From positions 401,269 through 465,268 of the forward strand of contig JBMNGL010000001.1 in the NCBI GenBank assembly GCA_050949825.1: 64,000 nt of DNA, given 5' to 3'. The stretch's first letter is position 1. Every line of letters begins with the position of its first letter. The notes under the pieces are model-generated. The model was not told the origin of the DNA, ran no database searches, and worked only from the letters and a program-made list of their open reading frames with translations. This DNA is from DTU019 sp050949825 (lineage in GTDB: Bacteria; Bacillota; Syntrophomonadia; Syntrophomonadales; Syntrophomonadaceae). Below, piece by piece: positions 34,401-43,906 of this stretch. The position numbers and the translations under genes are program-made.

Positions 34401-37400
34401 CGAATATATGAAAAGGAAACCGGAGATGAGATCCTCATGGATAAAGGGATGGCTCCCTATCCGGCTGATACCGACGGTTCATTACTGGCGGGAGATTTCA
34501 GATATACCAAGAGCGGCGGCGGTGACCAGGGTGCTGGAGATGCAACCAAGCTGCGGCTTTTGATATTTGAACCATCAGCAGATACTCTGGCCCAATTCAA
34601 GGTAGGAATTGACTACGTTCTAGAAATGCAGCCGGATTTTGTAAGCAACAATGATAAAAACACTCTCAGTAAAATAACTACCTTCACCTTCAGCGTTGCT
34701 CCGGAAGATAATGAAGCGCCGGTATGGCCTGAAGGAGCCTTACTTGAGGCGGACAAAGTCGGTCCGGAGAGTATGGTCATTAAATGGCCTTCCGCTACTG
34801 ACAACCAGATTCTCAAAGAATATTGGCTGACTATTAATGAGGGCACCCCGATTGTAATAGATGCGCAGGCCGGATCAACTTACAAGCTTACCGGGCTTAC
34901 CCGTGATACATTATATGCTATCCGTGTAGAAGCCGTGGATGCTAAAAATAATAAGAGCGTACCGCTGGAAACAAGTATCCGTACACTTTTAGAAGATGAG
35001 ATCGCACCCACATGGCCGGACGGAAGTAAATTAACCGTAAAAAATATTGCCGCGGACAACGCAGATCTGCTGTGGACAGCAGCCGATGACAATGTAGAAG
35101 TAACGGGTTATAAGGTCTACAACGGTGATGTACTGTTAGCCGAGACAACAGCATGTCAGTTGCACATCATCCACCTGAATCCCGCAACCACTTATGTTTT
35201 CAGGATCGAAGCAGTAGACCAGGCTGGAAATGAAAGCTCCACCGGTCCGACCTACGTTATTCGTACCCTGGAGGGTGAGGCTGATACCGAAGCGCCCCAA
35301 TGGAATGGCGGGGGAAGCCGCTCTACCACCACCAGGATGGATTTAAGCAAAACCTATGTTACTCTGCAGTGGCCCTGGGCAACCGATAACGTGGCAGTTA
35401 AGGGATACCAGGTCTACCTGGAGGGCGAGTTGATTGCGACGGTAAGCGATACCTCCAACACTTACTCCGGTACCCTCCCCTTAGATGGCAAATACCATAA
35501 CTATGAAGTATACGCCTACGATGCGGCGGGTAATAGCTCAGCCCAACCTCAGGTCTTTAGCGTTTTGGCTGGACAGGTCCCTGATGATCTTATCGCACCG
35601 TATTGGCCAGCTGGAAACGAAATCATTATTTCCGATTTTACGGACAAAACGGCTGTAATAAGCTGGTCAGAGGCAATGGACAATAAAGGAGTCCAGTCGT
35701 ATCTGCTCAAGAGAGACCAGCTGTGGGTTATTTGGCTTAACCGGGGAGAAGACTATCCGGGATACTTCCAGTTTACAGATACCGAGCGAAAAATCTGGTA
35801 TGACCTGGATAAGCTGTATCCGCTTGGCCTGACCTACAACCATCCTAGAGCAAACCTGGAACTAATTGAAGGTGTGCCGTACTCCTGTTCATTGAAGGCA
35901 TACGATGCTGCAGGCAATTCCAGTATCGGTGGACCCAAGCTGACTTTCTATCCCGGCACGAATCCTACTGCCGGCTCGGGGATCGCATTTGCGCTCACTA
36001 ATGTAGAAAACAGCAGGGGAACTCTTAGTAGTCTTACCGGCGCGATGAACCGGGTGAACAATCCTACTGACCCTGAACTGACAAGTTTTGTTTTCGATTT
36101 CGCCTGCAAACTTCCGGCTGATTATGTTGAGGGCATTACATTATACAATAAAGCAACCAATGAAGCGGTTGACCTTACTTCGGAAAACTTTGTTTATGCA
36201 GAAAACGGCGATTCATCGCAGCTGACCATTAGTCCTGGGGTGTTGGCTGCTGAAATAACCTATGTGATTATGTTCTCCAAAGACTTTTCATCCTCGGCAG
36301 GCGTTGCCATCGGTTTCGATCTGGGCTGGGAATTCACCACTGCCAAAGCGGACAAGGAAATTCCCACCTGGGGAAATGATGCAGCACTCGAAGTTGAATT
36401 CCCTGTATCTCCAACGACCGCAACCCTGAGCTGGCCTGCAGCGTTTGACAACGAGCAGGTAACCCAATATAAAGTATTCAAAGATGACGACGCTCTTAGG
36501 GTTTTACCAGGAGATACGAGAGAATACCTGGTGGAAAACCTGTATGTTGCAACTAAATACACCTTTAAGGTACAGGCCGGGGATTACCTGGGTAATTGGA
36601 GCACCTACCTGGAAAAAACGGTAACCACACCGCCGGCATCCACAACCCCACCCAACTGGGCTACAGGTGCCCTTACCTTTACCGATATCTATTCGGATAA
36701 TGTGACTCTCAATTGGAGCGCTGCTGCCGGGGAGTATGCGGTAAAGGAATATCTGGTGTATAAGAATGATGAGAGTGAGCCTTTGGCTGTCGTATACAGC
36801 GATATCCTGACCTATAAGGTCGGAGGACTTACAGGAGAAACCAACTACACCTTCAAAATTGTGGCCAAAGATTATTCGGGTAATTTGTCGGATCCACTCA
36901 GTAACAATGTGACAACGGCTGTGGATGATGTCAATCCAACCTGGCCAGCCAACGCATTTTTAAATGCCAAGGATTTAAAGAGTGACAGTTTTACACTATA
37001 CTGGCAGGCCGCTTTGGATAACGTCGGCATAGGCCAATACAATATCTACCAGGATGGCGATCTAATAGGCTCCACTGCAGACGGAACCATTACCGAATAT
37101 CCAGTAACCGGCCTGGAGGCCACTACCAAGTACACCTTCATGGTGGAAGCGGTGGATACGAGTGGGAATAAGACTATTGAAAATCTCGTCTTTGAGCAGT
37201 CTACTACCGTATCAGGCCCTACCGAGGGAGCAGGTATAGAATTTACCATGACCTCTCCAGCCAATGAAAATGTCGGCAAGAGCGGGAATACCATGCTCAA
37301 CCGGGTGACAGAACCCTTGCTGGATACCAATGTAGCCTTTATATTTAATTTCGCCAAGGATCTGGAGGCTTCCACATGGCTTTCTAATATCGTATTAGTC

Positions 37401-40400
37401 AAAAACGATAATGTGGAAAATCCCATCGAGGTGAAAGCAGAGTATTTCTCTTATACCTTCGTGGACGGGACCGGGACCTTAAAGCTGGAAGTTCCTCAGG
37501 AAATAGTGGATATGGGAGCCAGCTATCAGCTTAAACTCATGTCTTCATTTGCTGCCAAGGATGGCAGTACCCTGAACAAGGATTATATCTGGGAGTTCAA
37601 CGTGGCACAAGGGCTTTACGGAATCAAGGACATAGCAGCCGGAATGAACAGTTACAGCGCATTTGAAAGAGCCGCAGACAGATTTTACCTGATGGTGAAA
37701 TCCGATGGAACCGTGTGGGGTTGGGGGAACAATCTCTACGGCCATTTAGGTGACGGCACTACCCAGGATTCTACCGTTCCGGTACAGGCTTTGAACCTGC
37801 AGAACATAGTCAAAGTGGTGGCCGGTGTAAATAGTGCCTTTGCCGTTGATGCTAACGGAGGAGTCTGGGGCTGGGGCTCTAATGAGCACGGACAGTTAGG
37901 ACGAGGCATCTTGCCGACCGGCACATCCGGCAGATACGGAAACGAAACTCCGCAGAAAATTGACGGATTACCTCCCATTGTTAAACTGGTTTATGGTTTC
38001 AACCGTTGTGTCGCCTTAGATATTAACGGCGATGTATGGACATGGGGATTTAGAACCAGTGTGTACCAGGATTATTACGGCGTTCTAAGCACCGGTACTC
38101 CGGCCAAGGTTCCATTCCTAAGCAATATCAAGGATGTAGCCGCTGGTTACCAAACGTCCTTGGCTGTAACCGCTGATGGAAGGGTTATGGAGTGGGCAGG
38201 CATAGATGGTACCCCAGCGGTAGTTGACGGCCTGACCGAAGTAAAATCGGTGGCCTGCGACAGTTTCAACTATACCAAAAACAATCTGGTCTTGAAGAAG
38301 GACGGTACCGTTTGGTATTGGGGCGAGGGCACAATTGTAGTTACTATTCCTGGCCCAAGCAACAAGCTAGTTGTTGACCTCATGCAAGTAGAGGGTACCG
38401 AAGACGTAAAAGAAATTTATACCAAGAGCATGGCTGTTTTAACCAATGACCGTTCGGTAAGAAGTGTAAATGTTGACTTTGAGTCAAAAACCGCGGTCCT
38501 CGGCGATGTAATCAGCAATCTGACGGATATTTCTAAGTTAGCGGTTTACACCACCTCTTCCAGAACGAACCCGGTCTCGGGCGGGCTGGCGTTGAAGCTG
38601 GACGGGACATTAATGCAGTTCGTTGCAGATGCTGTAGTGCCCATCGACCCGGGCATGGATACAGTGGAACCGCCGGTATGGCCTGACGAAAGTGCGGTTA
38701 CATTCAGCAACCTTACTGAAAAAGGCCTGACCTTAGGCTGGAATAGTTGCGGAGCAGATATTTCAGCATATGCAGTATATCAGAACGATTCATTGATCAA
38801 AACTCTTCCCGGTAGTTCATTGTCGCATAGTATAACCGGACTGGTTAAGGGTACAGAATACACCTACAAGGTTGAAGCGCGCCTGGCAGGAAGCAGTTAT
38901 ACGACTAATGGACCTTCTGCATCAGTGACCTTGACCGACTGGAATCCTACCATGCAGGGAGCCGGTAAGATAGCAGCAGGAGTTGGACATACGCTTATGA
39001 TCGATGCAGATGGCAATGTCTGGGCCTGGGGAGCGAATGAATTCGGCCAACTAGGCATCGGCAGCAATGACAACCAAACCGCTCCTGTTAAGATCAATGG
39101 TCTGAGTGGCATTGAAGCAGTAGCTGCCGGGGATACCCACAGCGTGGCTCTCGATAGTGAAGGTAATGTCTGGGTTTGGGGTAACAACGACAAGTACCAA
39201 CTCGGACTGGGGACTACCGAAACCAGTAACATACCTGTTAAGTTGACCACTATCAGCGGCGTTAAGGTAATCTCAGCTGCAGGTAATTACAACCTGGCGG
39301 TTAAAACTGATGGAACACTCTGGAGTTGGGGCGAGGCTTGCAAGGCCAACCTCAATTACGGTACTTCTGGTATTGACGGACAAACACCGGGCCAGATGAA
39401 ATACGGGACACCGAGTCCGGCCGTTAATTACTATTATGAAAATGTAAAAAGTGCTGCGGCAAGCCGAAATTTCTACGCTGTACTTTTTGCCGACGGTACG
39501 ATTTCCCGTTCCGGTTACTTTATCGACAATGTAGGAGCAAGAACCTACTGGACAATGTTGTATAATCCCGGTCTCATGGGCGTTCAGGCGATCAGTGCTG
39601 GTGATGATTTCCTGATGGCCTTACTGGAGGATGGAACTGTTGCTGTCCTGGGCGATAATTCTCAGGGGCAGTTCGGAAACGGGACCAGAATCAACCCGAC
39701 CCCGGCTACTGCTGCTGCCTATAAAAAGGTAACCGGTCTGGAAGGGGTGGTTGCCATAAGTGCCGGCGGTGCTCATGGCTTAGCCCTAAAAAAAGACGGC
39801 TCTGTATGGGGCTGGGGGCAGAACGATAAAGGTCAGCTCGGCAACGGCAGCACGGCTACTCAGCTCTTACCTGTTGCAGCAACTGGAGTGACCGGAATTG
39901 AGGCTATTGATGCAGGTAGACTGTATAGTATCGTTTTAGCGGATGATGCATCAGCAAGCATAAAGGCTAATGCCTTCGGAGCAAATGATCAGGGTCAGCT
40001 TGGAATTGGTAATACCGTTTCGAGTACAGTGGCAAAGACAATTCTGTTTGCAGGCTATGTCGATTCGGAAGCACCATCTTTCCCGGCCTGGTTTACAATC
40101 CATGTAGATTGGCTGTCAGACAATAGTGCCAGGCTAATCTGGACTGAAGCGACTGACAACGTCGGTGTTACTACCTATGAAATCTGGCGGGACAACGACA
40201 AGGTCGGGGAGGTTTCAGGACAAGAGCAGACATTTACGATTACCGGATTGATTCCTGGACAGGAGTATGAATTCGGAATCAAAGCCAAAGATGCAGCCGG
40301 GAACAGCGCAATGAAAACGGTGATAAAGGAGTATACTGGCAGCTTAATTGCAGCGCCAGCATTAAGTTTAGTTACGAATAATATAATCGGGCAACCGGTA

Positions 40401-42575
40401 GAGATTAAATTTGATGATGATTCAGCCTGGAGAGAGAAGATCTCTATCGCCCTTGATGGAATTGAATTGGATAGCACTACCTATCAGTTAAGTACTGGCA
40501 AGATTACATTGAAGCAGGAAGTATTTACACAGGCTAAAGATTACACCATTGTGATTAAGGCTGTTGGCTATGTAGATGCTACCGTAATCCTAAGATTGTA
40601 TAAACCGATAGCTGATGCTCAGGTTAATGTTGACCAAAACAACAAGAACCTGGCCATTACTGCCACTACTCCGGCGGCAACTATAACCATTCCCGAGGGT
40701 ATAACCGATGCTACCATTAATGTGGCCGGTTTACTTGAACAACCGGTGGGGGATGAAGTTGAGACCCGGGCGCTGTCTGCTGCTTTGACCATCTCAGCGG
40801 ATACGCCTATCAGTAGCACTCCGGTACGGGTGGAGATTCCAGCGGCGACAACTGTTAAGGCTCCGGCTGGTTGGGATGGAACCATTAATGTGCCAACTGT
40901 GCAAGCCAACTCCAGCGTTGCCGTTACCCCGGATAAGGGCAAGACGGCTACGGTGAAGGCAGTTATTGAAGTAGGCTTCGGCGATATTCCGCTGACTTTC
41001 AGCCAGGCGGTGAAGCTGATAATTCCCGACCAGGCAGGAAGGGAAGTGGGGTATTATCGCGACGGAGTGTTTACCAAGATCACCCGTGTATGTGGTGAAA
41101 ACTCTCAAGCCTGGGCAGACGCAAATATTCCCGAGGGTGGCGACGGTAAGATTGACGAGGGCAACGACCTGGTTATTTGGACCAAACACTTCACCAAATT
41201 TGTCACTTATGTGCAAAGCAGCAGTGGATCCAATGGTGGTGGAGGATCCGGTTCCGGAACCCCCGGTGGCCTAACTGTTGATTTTACTGCAGTCAGGACT
41301 TCTCCCCAGGATACCATGCTGCAGTTTGATTTCAGCAATGGTATGGATGAAAACCTGGAATCCACACTGGGATTGATCCGGGCTTATGAAAAAGCCGGCG
41401 GCAATGTTGCCAATTATTCCGATTACAAGTACATCAAGGAAGGCAATAAAGACACGGGTGGAAAACTACGTCGCCTGGAACTCTATTTTGACAACCTGAA
41501 ATCTGGCACGAACTATGTTGTGGAATTGGGCGCCGCCATTAAGGCCAATAATGGCAGTACTTTAGGCACCAAGAAGACTTTCGGGTTTACAACCAGCGGA
41601 GTGGCTGCAGGTGGGCAGACACCTGTTGAACAGGGAATAGGTTCAAGCGGCGGCATACTTACCGGAAATGGTGTGACAGTGGAAATCCCCGCAGCGGCTC
41701 TCAGCAGTCAGGTTAAAGTGATTATCAAGATTGTAGCGAACACTGCCAACCTGCCTCTGGCTGAGAATAGTGAATGGTTAAGCGATGTAGTTGAGATATC
41801 CACTGACGAGACCGCCGAATTTAAAAAACCGGTTATTATTACCCTGAAATTCGATAAGTCAAAATTTGACAGCGACAAGCAAGATATTGGACTTTATTTC
41901 CTGGACGAAAAGACCGGGAAATGGGTGGCACTTGATAATGTGAAAGTCGATCTTACGGCAGCAACGATAAGTGGGGAAATCGCTCACTTTACCAAATTTG
42001 CCGTAATCGCAACCCAAAAGGCCGTATTGCCTGAACCGGTCAAACCAGTCCTGGAGTTAACTGATATCCAGGGACACTGGGCGCAAAAGAGCATCGAGCA
42101 GTTGGTGGCTATGGGGGCCATCAATGGCTATGGAGATGGTACCTTTGCCCCGGATAGAGGCATCACCAGAGCAGAATTTGTCACCGTTTTGGTTAAAGCC
42201 TTTAAGCTGGAATCAGAATCAGGCAAAACCTTTGCCGATACAGCCAATCACTGGGCCAAACAGGATATAGCCATAGCCACCGCCCAGGGCATCATCAATG
42301 GTTATGGTGATGATATCTTCGGACCGGATGACAGCATTACCCGGGAACAGATGGCGATCATGATTGTCAAGGCGGCCAAATTGCCACCGGTGACCGGAAG
42401 TAGGGAATTTGCTGATAGCAGCCAAATCTCCAGTTGGGCTACAGTGGCGATTGCCACCGCCAGCCATAACCAGCTGATCAGCGGCTACGAGGACAATACC
42501 TACCGTCCCCAAAAAGGTGCAAGCAGAGCCGAGGCGGTAACGGTTATCCTGAATTCATTGCAAAAAGCCGCATAA
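31452..42575 (+). CDS. Giant SLH-anchored modular surface protein (about 3,707 residues)
   Basis: Secreted protein bound to the wall by S-layer homology domains. The TTG at 31452 follows AAAGGAGAG by ten bases; a signal peptide ends near SATAYA. Order: Shr-like HID/DUF1533 module (about 80-178), two DUF5011-like modules with VGDTFxEPGYTATDDVDGDIT, GLUG-like repeats (ENCYN, QYCFN, LNCYN; about 350-620), about twelve fibronectin type III-like modules starting (A/I)PTWP, interrupted by SbsA-like Ig modules, two blocks of RCC1-type repeats (WGWGxNxxGQLG; about 2080-2400 and 2500-2870), a second HID module (about 2960-3050), a Gly/Ser linker, a ZU5-like module (about 3400-3520) and three SLH domains (3534-end). 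Its function is not known; adhesion or S-layer structure is likely. Confidence 0.9.
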   Translation: MLRTSIKKYWGKYISIVLMLALLLGSGGMLMSATAYAADAPVVANPFVNNGGDVSIDFNVDMAKQIKSSAGGILESFGAVEVTNGLALGAPPILTADETDNHVGQAVDLTFIDNSAWRSAIPADGITVNGDAIGDGQYTITAGNINIVAGVFDTAGEYTIAVKAVGYSVATVNQTIINVSGDTTLPVITLLGEAIMNLTVGDTFTEPGYTATDDVDGDITDNVAVGGDRVDTNIVGTYTITYNVIDAAGNAAPEVSRMVNVTAGELDTTAPVITLLGDTVIDLTVGDTFIEPGYTATDDVDGDITDNVAVGGDTVDTSRTGTYTITYNVSDAAENAAAEVSRTVNVAALAPPTSIGSPADLIAFAAVVNGGYTYEGETVALTADIDLTSDVWATITGSFNGIFDGDGHTISNPDATLFATIGATGVVRNLGITGTASVAGAPIALTNNGMIENCYNEMNVTNGSTGNTGGIVTGNATTGTIQYCFNSGVISGTWVGGITGRNYGKVLNCYNAGPITGTNWSGGIAGWSENVAAVVQYCYNVGDLSASRADRTGSIIGRINAGTALDCYYNSSNDASKQGAVGANVSLKTDSEMQDASFLNLLNGEQETAPWVMDTTTINGRYPILTWQAPEGSEDPGGDPTDTEAPTWPGEAVITPSDITIDGFTVTYTAADDNVGISRYKIEVSLGDNILKSGYALGLTKAFTGLADNTTYTCTVVAEDAAGNKSPALSAEITTLFKDVDAPTWAVGAKILVSDVTTSGFTVNYPSASDNVGGVLKYNVALKADGIVVSSQSISDLSIVFTDLDEATEYNITVEAEDAAGNKSAALTKNASTLQGIPTWGSDAKLVISNVMATDVTINWPYSNTPENVAGYALFVNGKETERFLPSDYYCDLGGLLSSTKYVFELKPFNKQGEFGEALSAMVVTDGAALLTFTTTFAVEEIAGGEYYKNYIVKYPIDLANFRMGWNFSNGLDTSLEKNLAGIRIYEKETGDEILMDKGMAPYPADTDGSLLAGDFRYTKSGGGDQGAGDATKLRLLIFEPSADTLAQFKVGIDYVLEMQPDFVSNNDKNTLSKITTFTFSVAPEDNEAPVWPEGALLEADKVGPESMVIKWPSATDNQILKEYWLTINEGTPIVIDAQAGSTYKLTGLTRDTLYAIRVEAVDAKNNKSVPLETSIRTLLEDEIAPTWPDGSKLTVKNIAADNADLLWTAADDNVEVTGYKVYNGDVLLAETTACQLHIIHLNPATTYVFRIEAVDQAGNESSTGPTYVIRTLEGEADTEAPQWNGGGSRSTTTRMDLSKTYVTLQWPWATDNVAVKGYQVYLEGELIATVSDTSNTYSGTLPLDGKYHNYEVYAYDAAGNSSAQPQVFSVLAGQVPDDLIAPYWPAGNEIIISDFTDKTAVISWSEAMDNKGVQSYLLKRDQLWVIWLNRGEDYPGYFQFTDTERKIWYDLDKLYPLGLTYNHPRANLELIEGVPYSCSLKAYDAAGNSSIGGPKLTFYPGTNPTAGSGIAFALTNVENSRGTLSSLTGAMNRVNNPTDPELTSFVFDFACKLPADYVEGITLYNKATNEAVDLTSENFVYAENGDSSQLTISPGVLAAEITYVIMFSKDFSSSAGVAIGFDLGWEFTTAKADKEIPTWGNDAALEVEFPVSPTTATLSWPAAFDNEQVTQYKVFKDDDALRVLPGDTREYLVENLYVATKYTFKVQAGDYLGNWSTYLEKTVTTPPASTTPPNWATGALTFTDIYSDNVTLNWSAAAGEYAVKEYLVYKNDESEPLAVVYSDILTYKVGGLTGETNYTFKIVAKDYSGNLSDPLSNNVTTAVDDVNPTWPANAFLNAKDLKSDSFTLYWQAALDNVGIGQYNIYQDGDLIGSTADGTITEYPVTGLEATTKYTFMVEAVDTSGNKTIENLVFEQSTTVSGPTEGAGIEFTMTSPANENVGKSGNTMLNRVTEPLLDTNVAFIFNFAKDLEASTWLSNIVLVKNDNVENPIEVKAEYFSYTFVDGTGTLKLEVPQEIVDMGASYQLKLMSSFAAKDGSTLNKDYIWEFNVAQGLYGIKDIAAGMNSYSAFERAADRFYLMVKSDGTVWGWGNNLYGHLGDGTTQDSTVPVQALNLQNIVKVVAGVNSAFAVDANGGVWGWGSNEHGQLGRGILPTGTSGRYGNETPQKIDGLPPIVKLVYGFNRCVALDINGDVWTWGFRTSVYQDYYGVLSTGTPAKVPFLSNIKDVAAGYQTSLAVTADGRVMEWAGIDGTPAVVDGLTEVKSVACDSFNYTKNNLVLKKDGTVWYWGEGTIVVTIPGPSNKLVVDLMQVEGTEDVKEIYTKSMAVLTNDRSVRSVNVDFESKTAVLGDVISNLTDISKLAVYTTSSRTNPVSGGLALKLDGTLMQFVADAVVPIDPGMDTVEPPVWPDESAVTFSNLTEKGLTLGWNSCGADISAYAVYQNDSLIKTLPGSSLSHSITGLVKGTEYTYKVEARLAGSSYTTNGPSASVTLTDWNPTMQGAGKIAAGVGHTLMIDADGNVWAWGANEFGQLGIGSNDNQTAPVKINGLSGIEAVAAGDTHSVALDSEGNVWVWGNNDKYQLGLGTTETSNIPVKLTTISGVKVISAAGNYNLAVKTDGTLWSWGEACKANLNYGTSGIDGQTPGQMKYGTPSPAVNYYYENVKSAAASRNFYAVLFADGTISRSGYFIDNVGARTYWTMLYNPGLMGVQAISAGDDFLMALLEDGTVAVLGDNSQGQFGNGTRINPTPATAAAYKKVTGLEGVVAISAGGAHGLALKKDGSVWGWGQNDKGQLGNGSTATQLLPVAATGVTGIEAIDAGRLYSIVLADDASASIKANAFGANDQGQLGIGNTVSSTVAKTILFAGYVDSEAPSFPAWFTIHVDWLSDNSARLIWTEATDNVGVTTYEIWRDNDKVGEVSGQEQTFTITGLIPGQEYEFGIKAKDAAGNSAMKTVIKEYTGSLIAAPALSLVTNNIIGQPVEIKFDDDSAWREKISIALDGIELDSTTYQLSTGKITLKQEVFTQAKDYTIVIKAVGYVDATVILRLYKPIADAQVNVDQNNKNLAITATTPAATITIPEGITDATINVAGLLEQPVGDEVETRALSAALTISADTPISSTPVRVEIPAATTVKAPAGWDGTINVPTVQANSSVAVTPDKGKTATVKAVIEVGFGDIPLTFSQAVKLIIPDQAGREVGYYRDGVFTKITRVCGENSQAWADANIPEGGDGKIDEGNDLVIWTKHFTKFVTYVQSSSGSNGGGGSGSGTPGGLTVDFTAVRTSPQDTMLQFDFSNGMDENLESTLGLIRAYEKAGGNVANYSDYKYIKEGNKDTGGKLRRLELYFDNLKSGTNYVVELGAAIKANNGSTLGTKKTFGFTTSGVAAGGQTPVEQGIGSSGGILTGNGVTVEIPAAALSSQVKVIIKIVANTANLPLAENSEWLSDVVEISTDETAEFKKPVIITLKFDKSKFDSDKQDIGLYFLDEKTGKWVALDNVKVDLTAATISGEIAHFTKFAVIATQKAVLPEPVKPVLELTDIQGHWAQKSIEQLVAMGAINGYGDGTFAPDRGITRAEFVTVLVKAFKLESESGKTFADTANHWAKQDIAIATAQGIINGYGDDIFGPDDSITREQMAIMIVKAAKLPPVTGSREFADSSQISSWATVAIATASHNQLISGYEDNTYRPQKGASRAEAVTVILNSLQKAA

Positions 42576-42590
42576 ACAACGACGTTTTCA

Positions 42591-42624
42591 AAAATCCCCC
42601 GGGGTTAACCCCCGGGGGATTTTT
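42591..42624 (+). terminator. Terminator of the giant surface-protein gene
   Basis: AAAATCCCCCGGGG and CCCCCGGGGGATTTTT form a long G+C-rich stem around TTAA with a terminal T-run, 16 bp after the stop codon. It ends the giant gene's transcript and separates it from the second leader. Confidence 0.9.
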
Positions 42625-42747
42625 GCGACCTACCCGGGTGATTGCACCTGAATGCTCAGGGGTTAGAAGAGGTTAAACAAAGGGAAAAAACTAACATAAA
42701 GTAGGCGGACATCCCTTGATTCCGCCCTTCCCATTGATTAACAGTAT

Positions 42748-42973
42748 AATCATAAAGGATTTCATGATACTATGTCGAAGTAGAATGACAGCACATAGAA
42801 TAAAATAATCTGTTAAAGTTTTCAAGTTGTTGTTTCCTAATGCATTGGCGATGGGCAGCAACCGATAGGGTACAGCGGGAAACGGTTGTGCCTCCCAGTG
42901 TGGAAAGAAAACTGGACCAGCAGCGCGTTGTCCTGGCTATCTGTGTCAGTTGTTTTCTACAACTGGCTTTTTT
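42748..42973 (+). ncRNA. Structured leader B with intrinsic terminator (second copy)
   Basis: Homologous over its whole length to 31033-31263. The core at 42823-42910 differs from the first copy at four of about 85 bases. In this copy the inner helix CAACCG/CGGTTG is perfect. The region between core and terminator has diverged, yet a terminator is kept: CAGTTGT (42947-42953) pairs with ACAACTG (42959-42965) before CTTTTTT. It lies 46 bp before the Ig-like surface-protein gene. A TATAAT at 42745-42750 at its upstream edge may be the -10. Kept structure with diverged spacer argues for RNA-level function. Confidence 0.65.
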
Positions 42974-43018
42974 AAGCACTTTTTCGCCAATTTATGAACA
43001 GGAGGGGAATGGCTTAAG

Positions 43019-43810
43019 ATGAGAAAACCGATTAATGTAGCTATATTACTGGCGGTATTGGTCTTGTTATGTATTCCCGGAGCGGTCTTTGCTGCTGGCG
43101 GTACTGGCGATGGTTCCGGGGGAGGGAAGCTGCAACCGCTGGCGATTACCAATGCGCTGCCTGCCGATGGCGCCACCGGGGTGGGTCTTTCCGACCAGAT
43201 TAAATTGACCTTCAGCAAGAATGTGGTCTACATGACGGTAAGGGAGAATAACCGGGGTTGTTTTTCATTATGGAATGGGGATACCCGGGTGCCGATCGAA
43301 GTTATCATGGCGGATGATCAGATTGAACGGGAAAAACGTAATGATGTTATTATAAAACCTCTGGCAAAGCTTCAGCCCGGGACTACCTACAGAGTGGAAG
43401 TGGAGCCGGGCTTGGAATCCAAAAGCGGAGTGACTTTGGGCCAAAAAGCCACGCTCAGTTTCACTACTGCCGGCACCAAAGCCAGCGATAAAACCGGTCA
43501 GCAGGCTACTGAGGCTTCACCGTCAGTTCCAACCCCAACTGACAGCCAGGAGAGGACTGTTGCTCCCCAAATGGAAGCTGCTGCCACTGACAGCAGCCAG
43601 GCTATTGCCAGGACAGAACCGGAAATCGCTACGGTGGATGCGTCTGCAGCCCTTAAACCGGATCAAAACCAAGTTTTGGCTCAGCAAAATGAACCAAATG
43701 CCGCTGCACAGGAAAAGGATAGGAATAATAGGATTATTATAGACATTATCATTGTAATAGCAGCCGGGCTGGCGGCCTGGTGGTTTTACCGCAAATGGCG
43801 CCACCCGTAA
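43019..43810 (+). CDS. Secreted, C-terminally membrane-anchored Ig-like protein
   Basis: A 263-residue protein with a signal peptide (about 1-25, ending VFAAG), one SbsA-type bacterial Ig-like domain (about 40-150; ITNALPADGATGV to LSFTTAG), a low-complexity Ala/Gln/Pro/Thr-rich spacer (about 150-235), then one transmembrane helix (about 240-257) and a short basic tail (YRKWRHP). It therefore displays one Ig-like domain on a flexible stalk. AGGAGGGG precedes the ATG. It has the same structured leader as the giant gene, so the two are probably co-regulated. The ABC importer genes follow after 96 bp. Confidence 0.75.
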   Translation: MRKPINVAILLAVLVLLCIPGAVFAAGGTGDGSGGGKLQPLAITNALPADGATGVGLSDQIKLTFSKNVVYMTVRENNRGCFSLWNGDTRVPIEVIMADDQIEREKRNDVIIKPLAKLQPGTTYRVEVEPGLESKSGVTLGQKATLSFTTAGTKASDKTGQQATEASPSVPTPTDSQERTVAPQMEAAATDSSQAIARTEPEIATVDASAALKPDQNQVLAQQNEPNAAAQEKDRNNRIIIDIIIVIAAGLAAWWFYRKWRHP

Positions 43811-43906
43811 AAGATTGCTGCCCCCGGACTAGATGAACTCCTTGGGGTGAACCCACAGAATCAATGGGGGCTGGGTATCTGTTGTGACAAATAGATGATA
43901 TGACTG

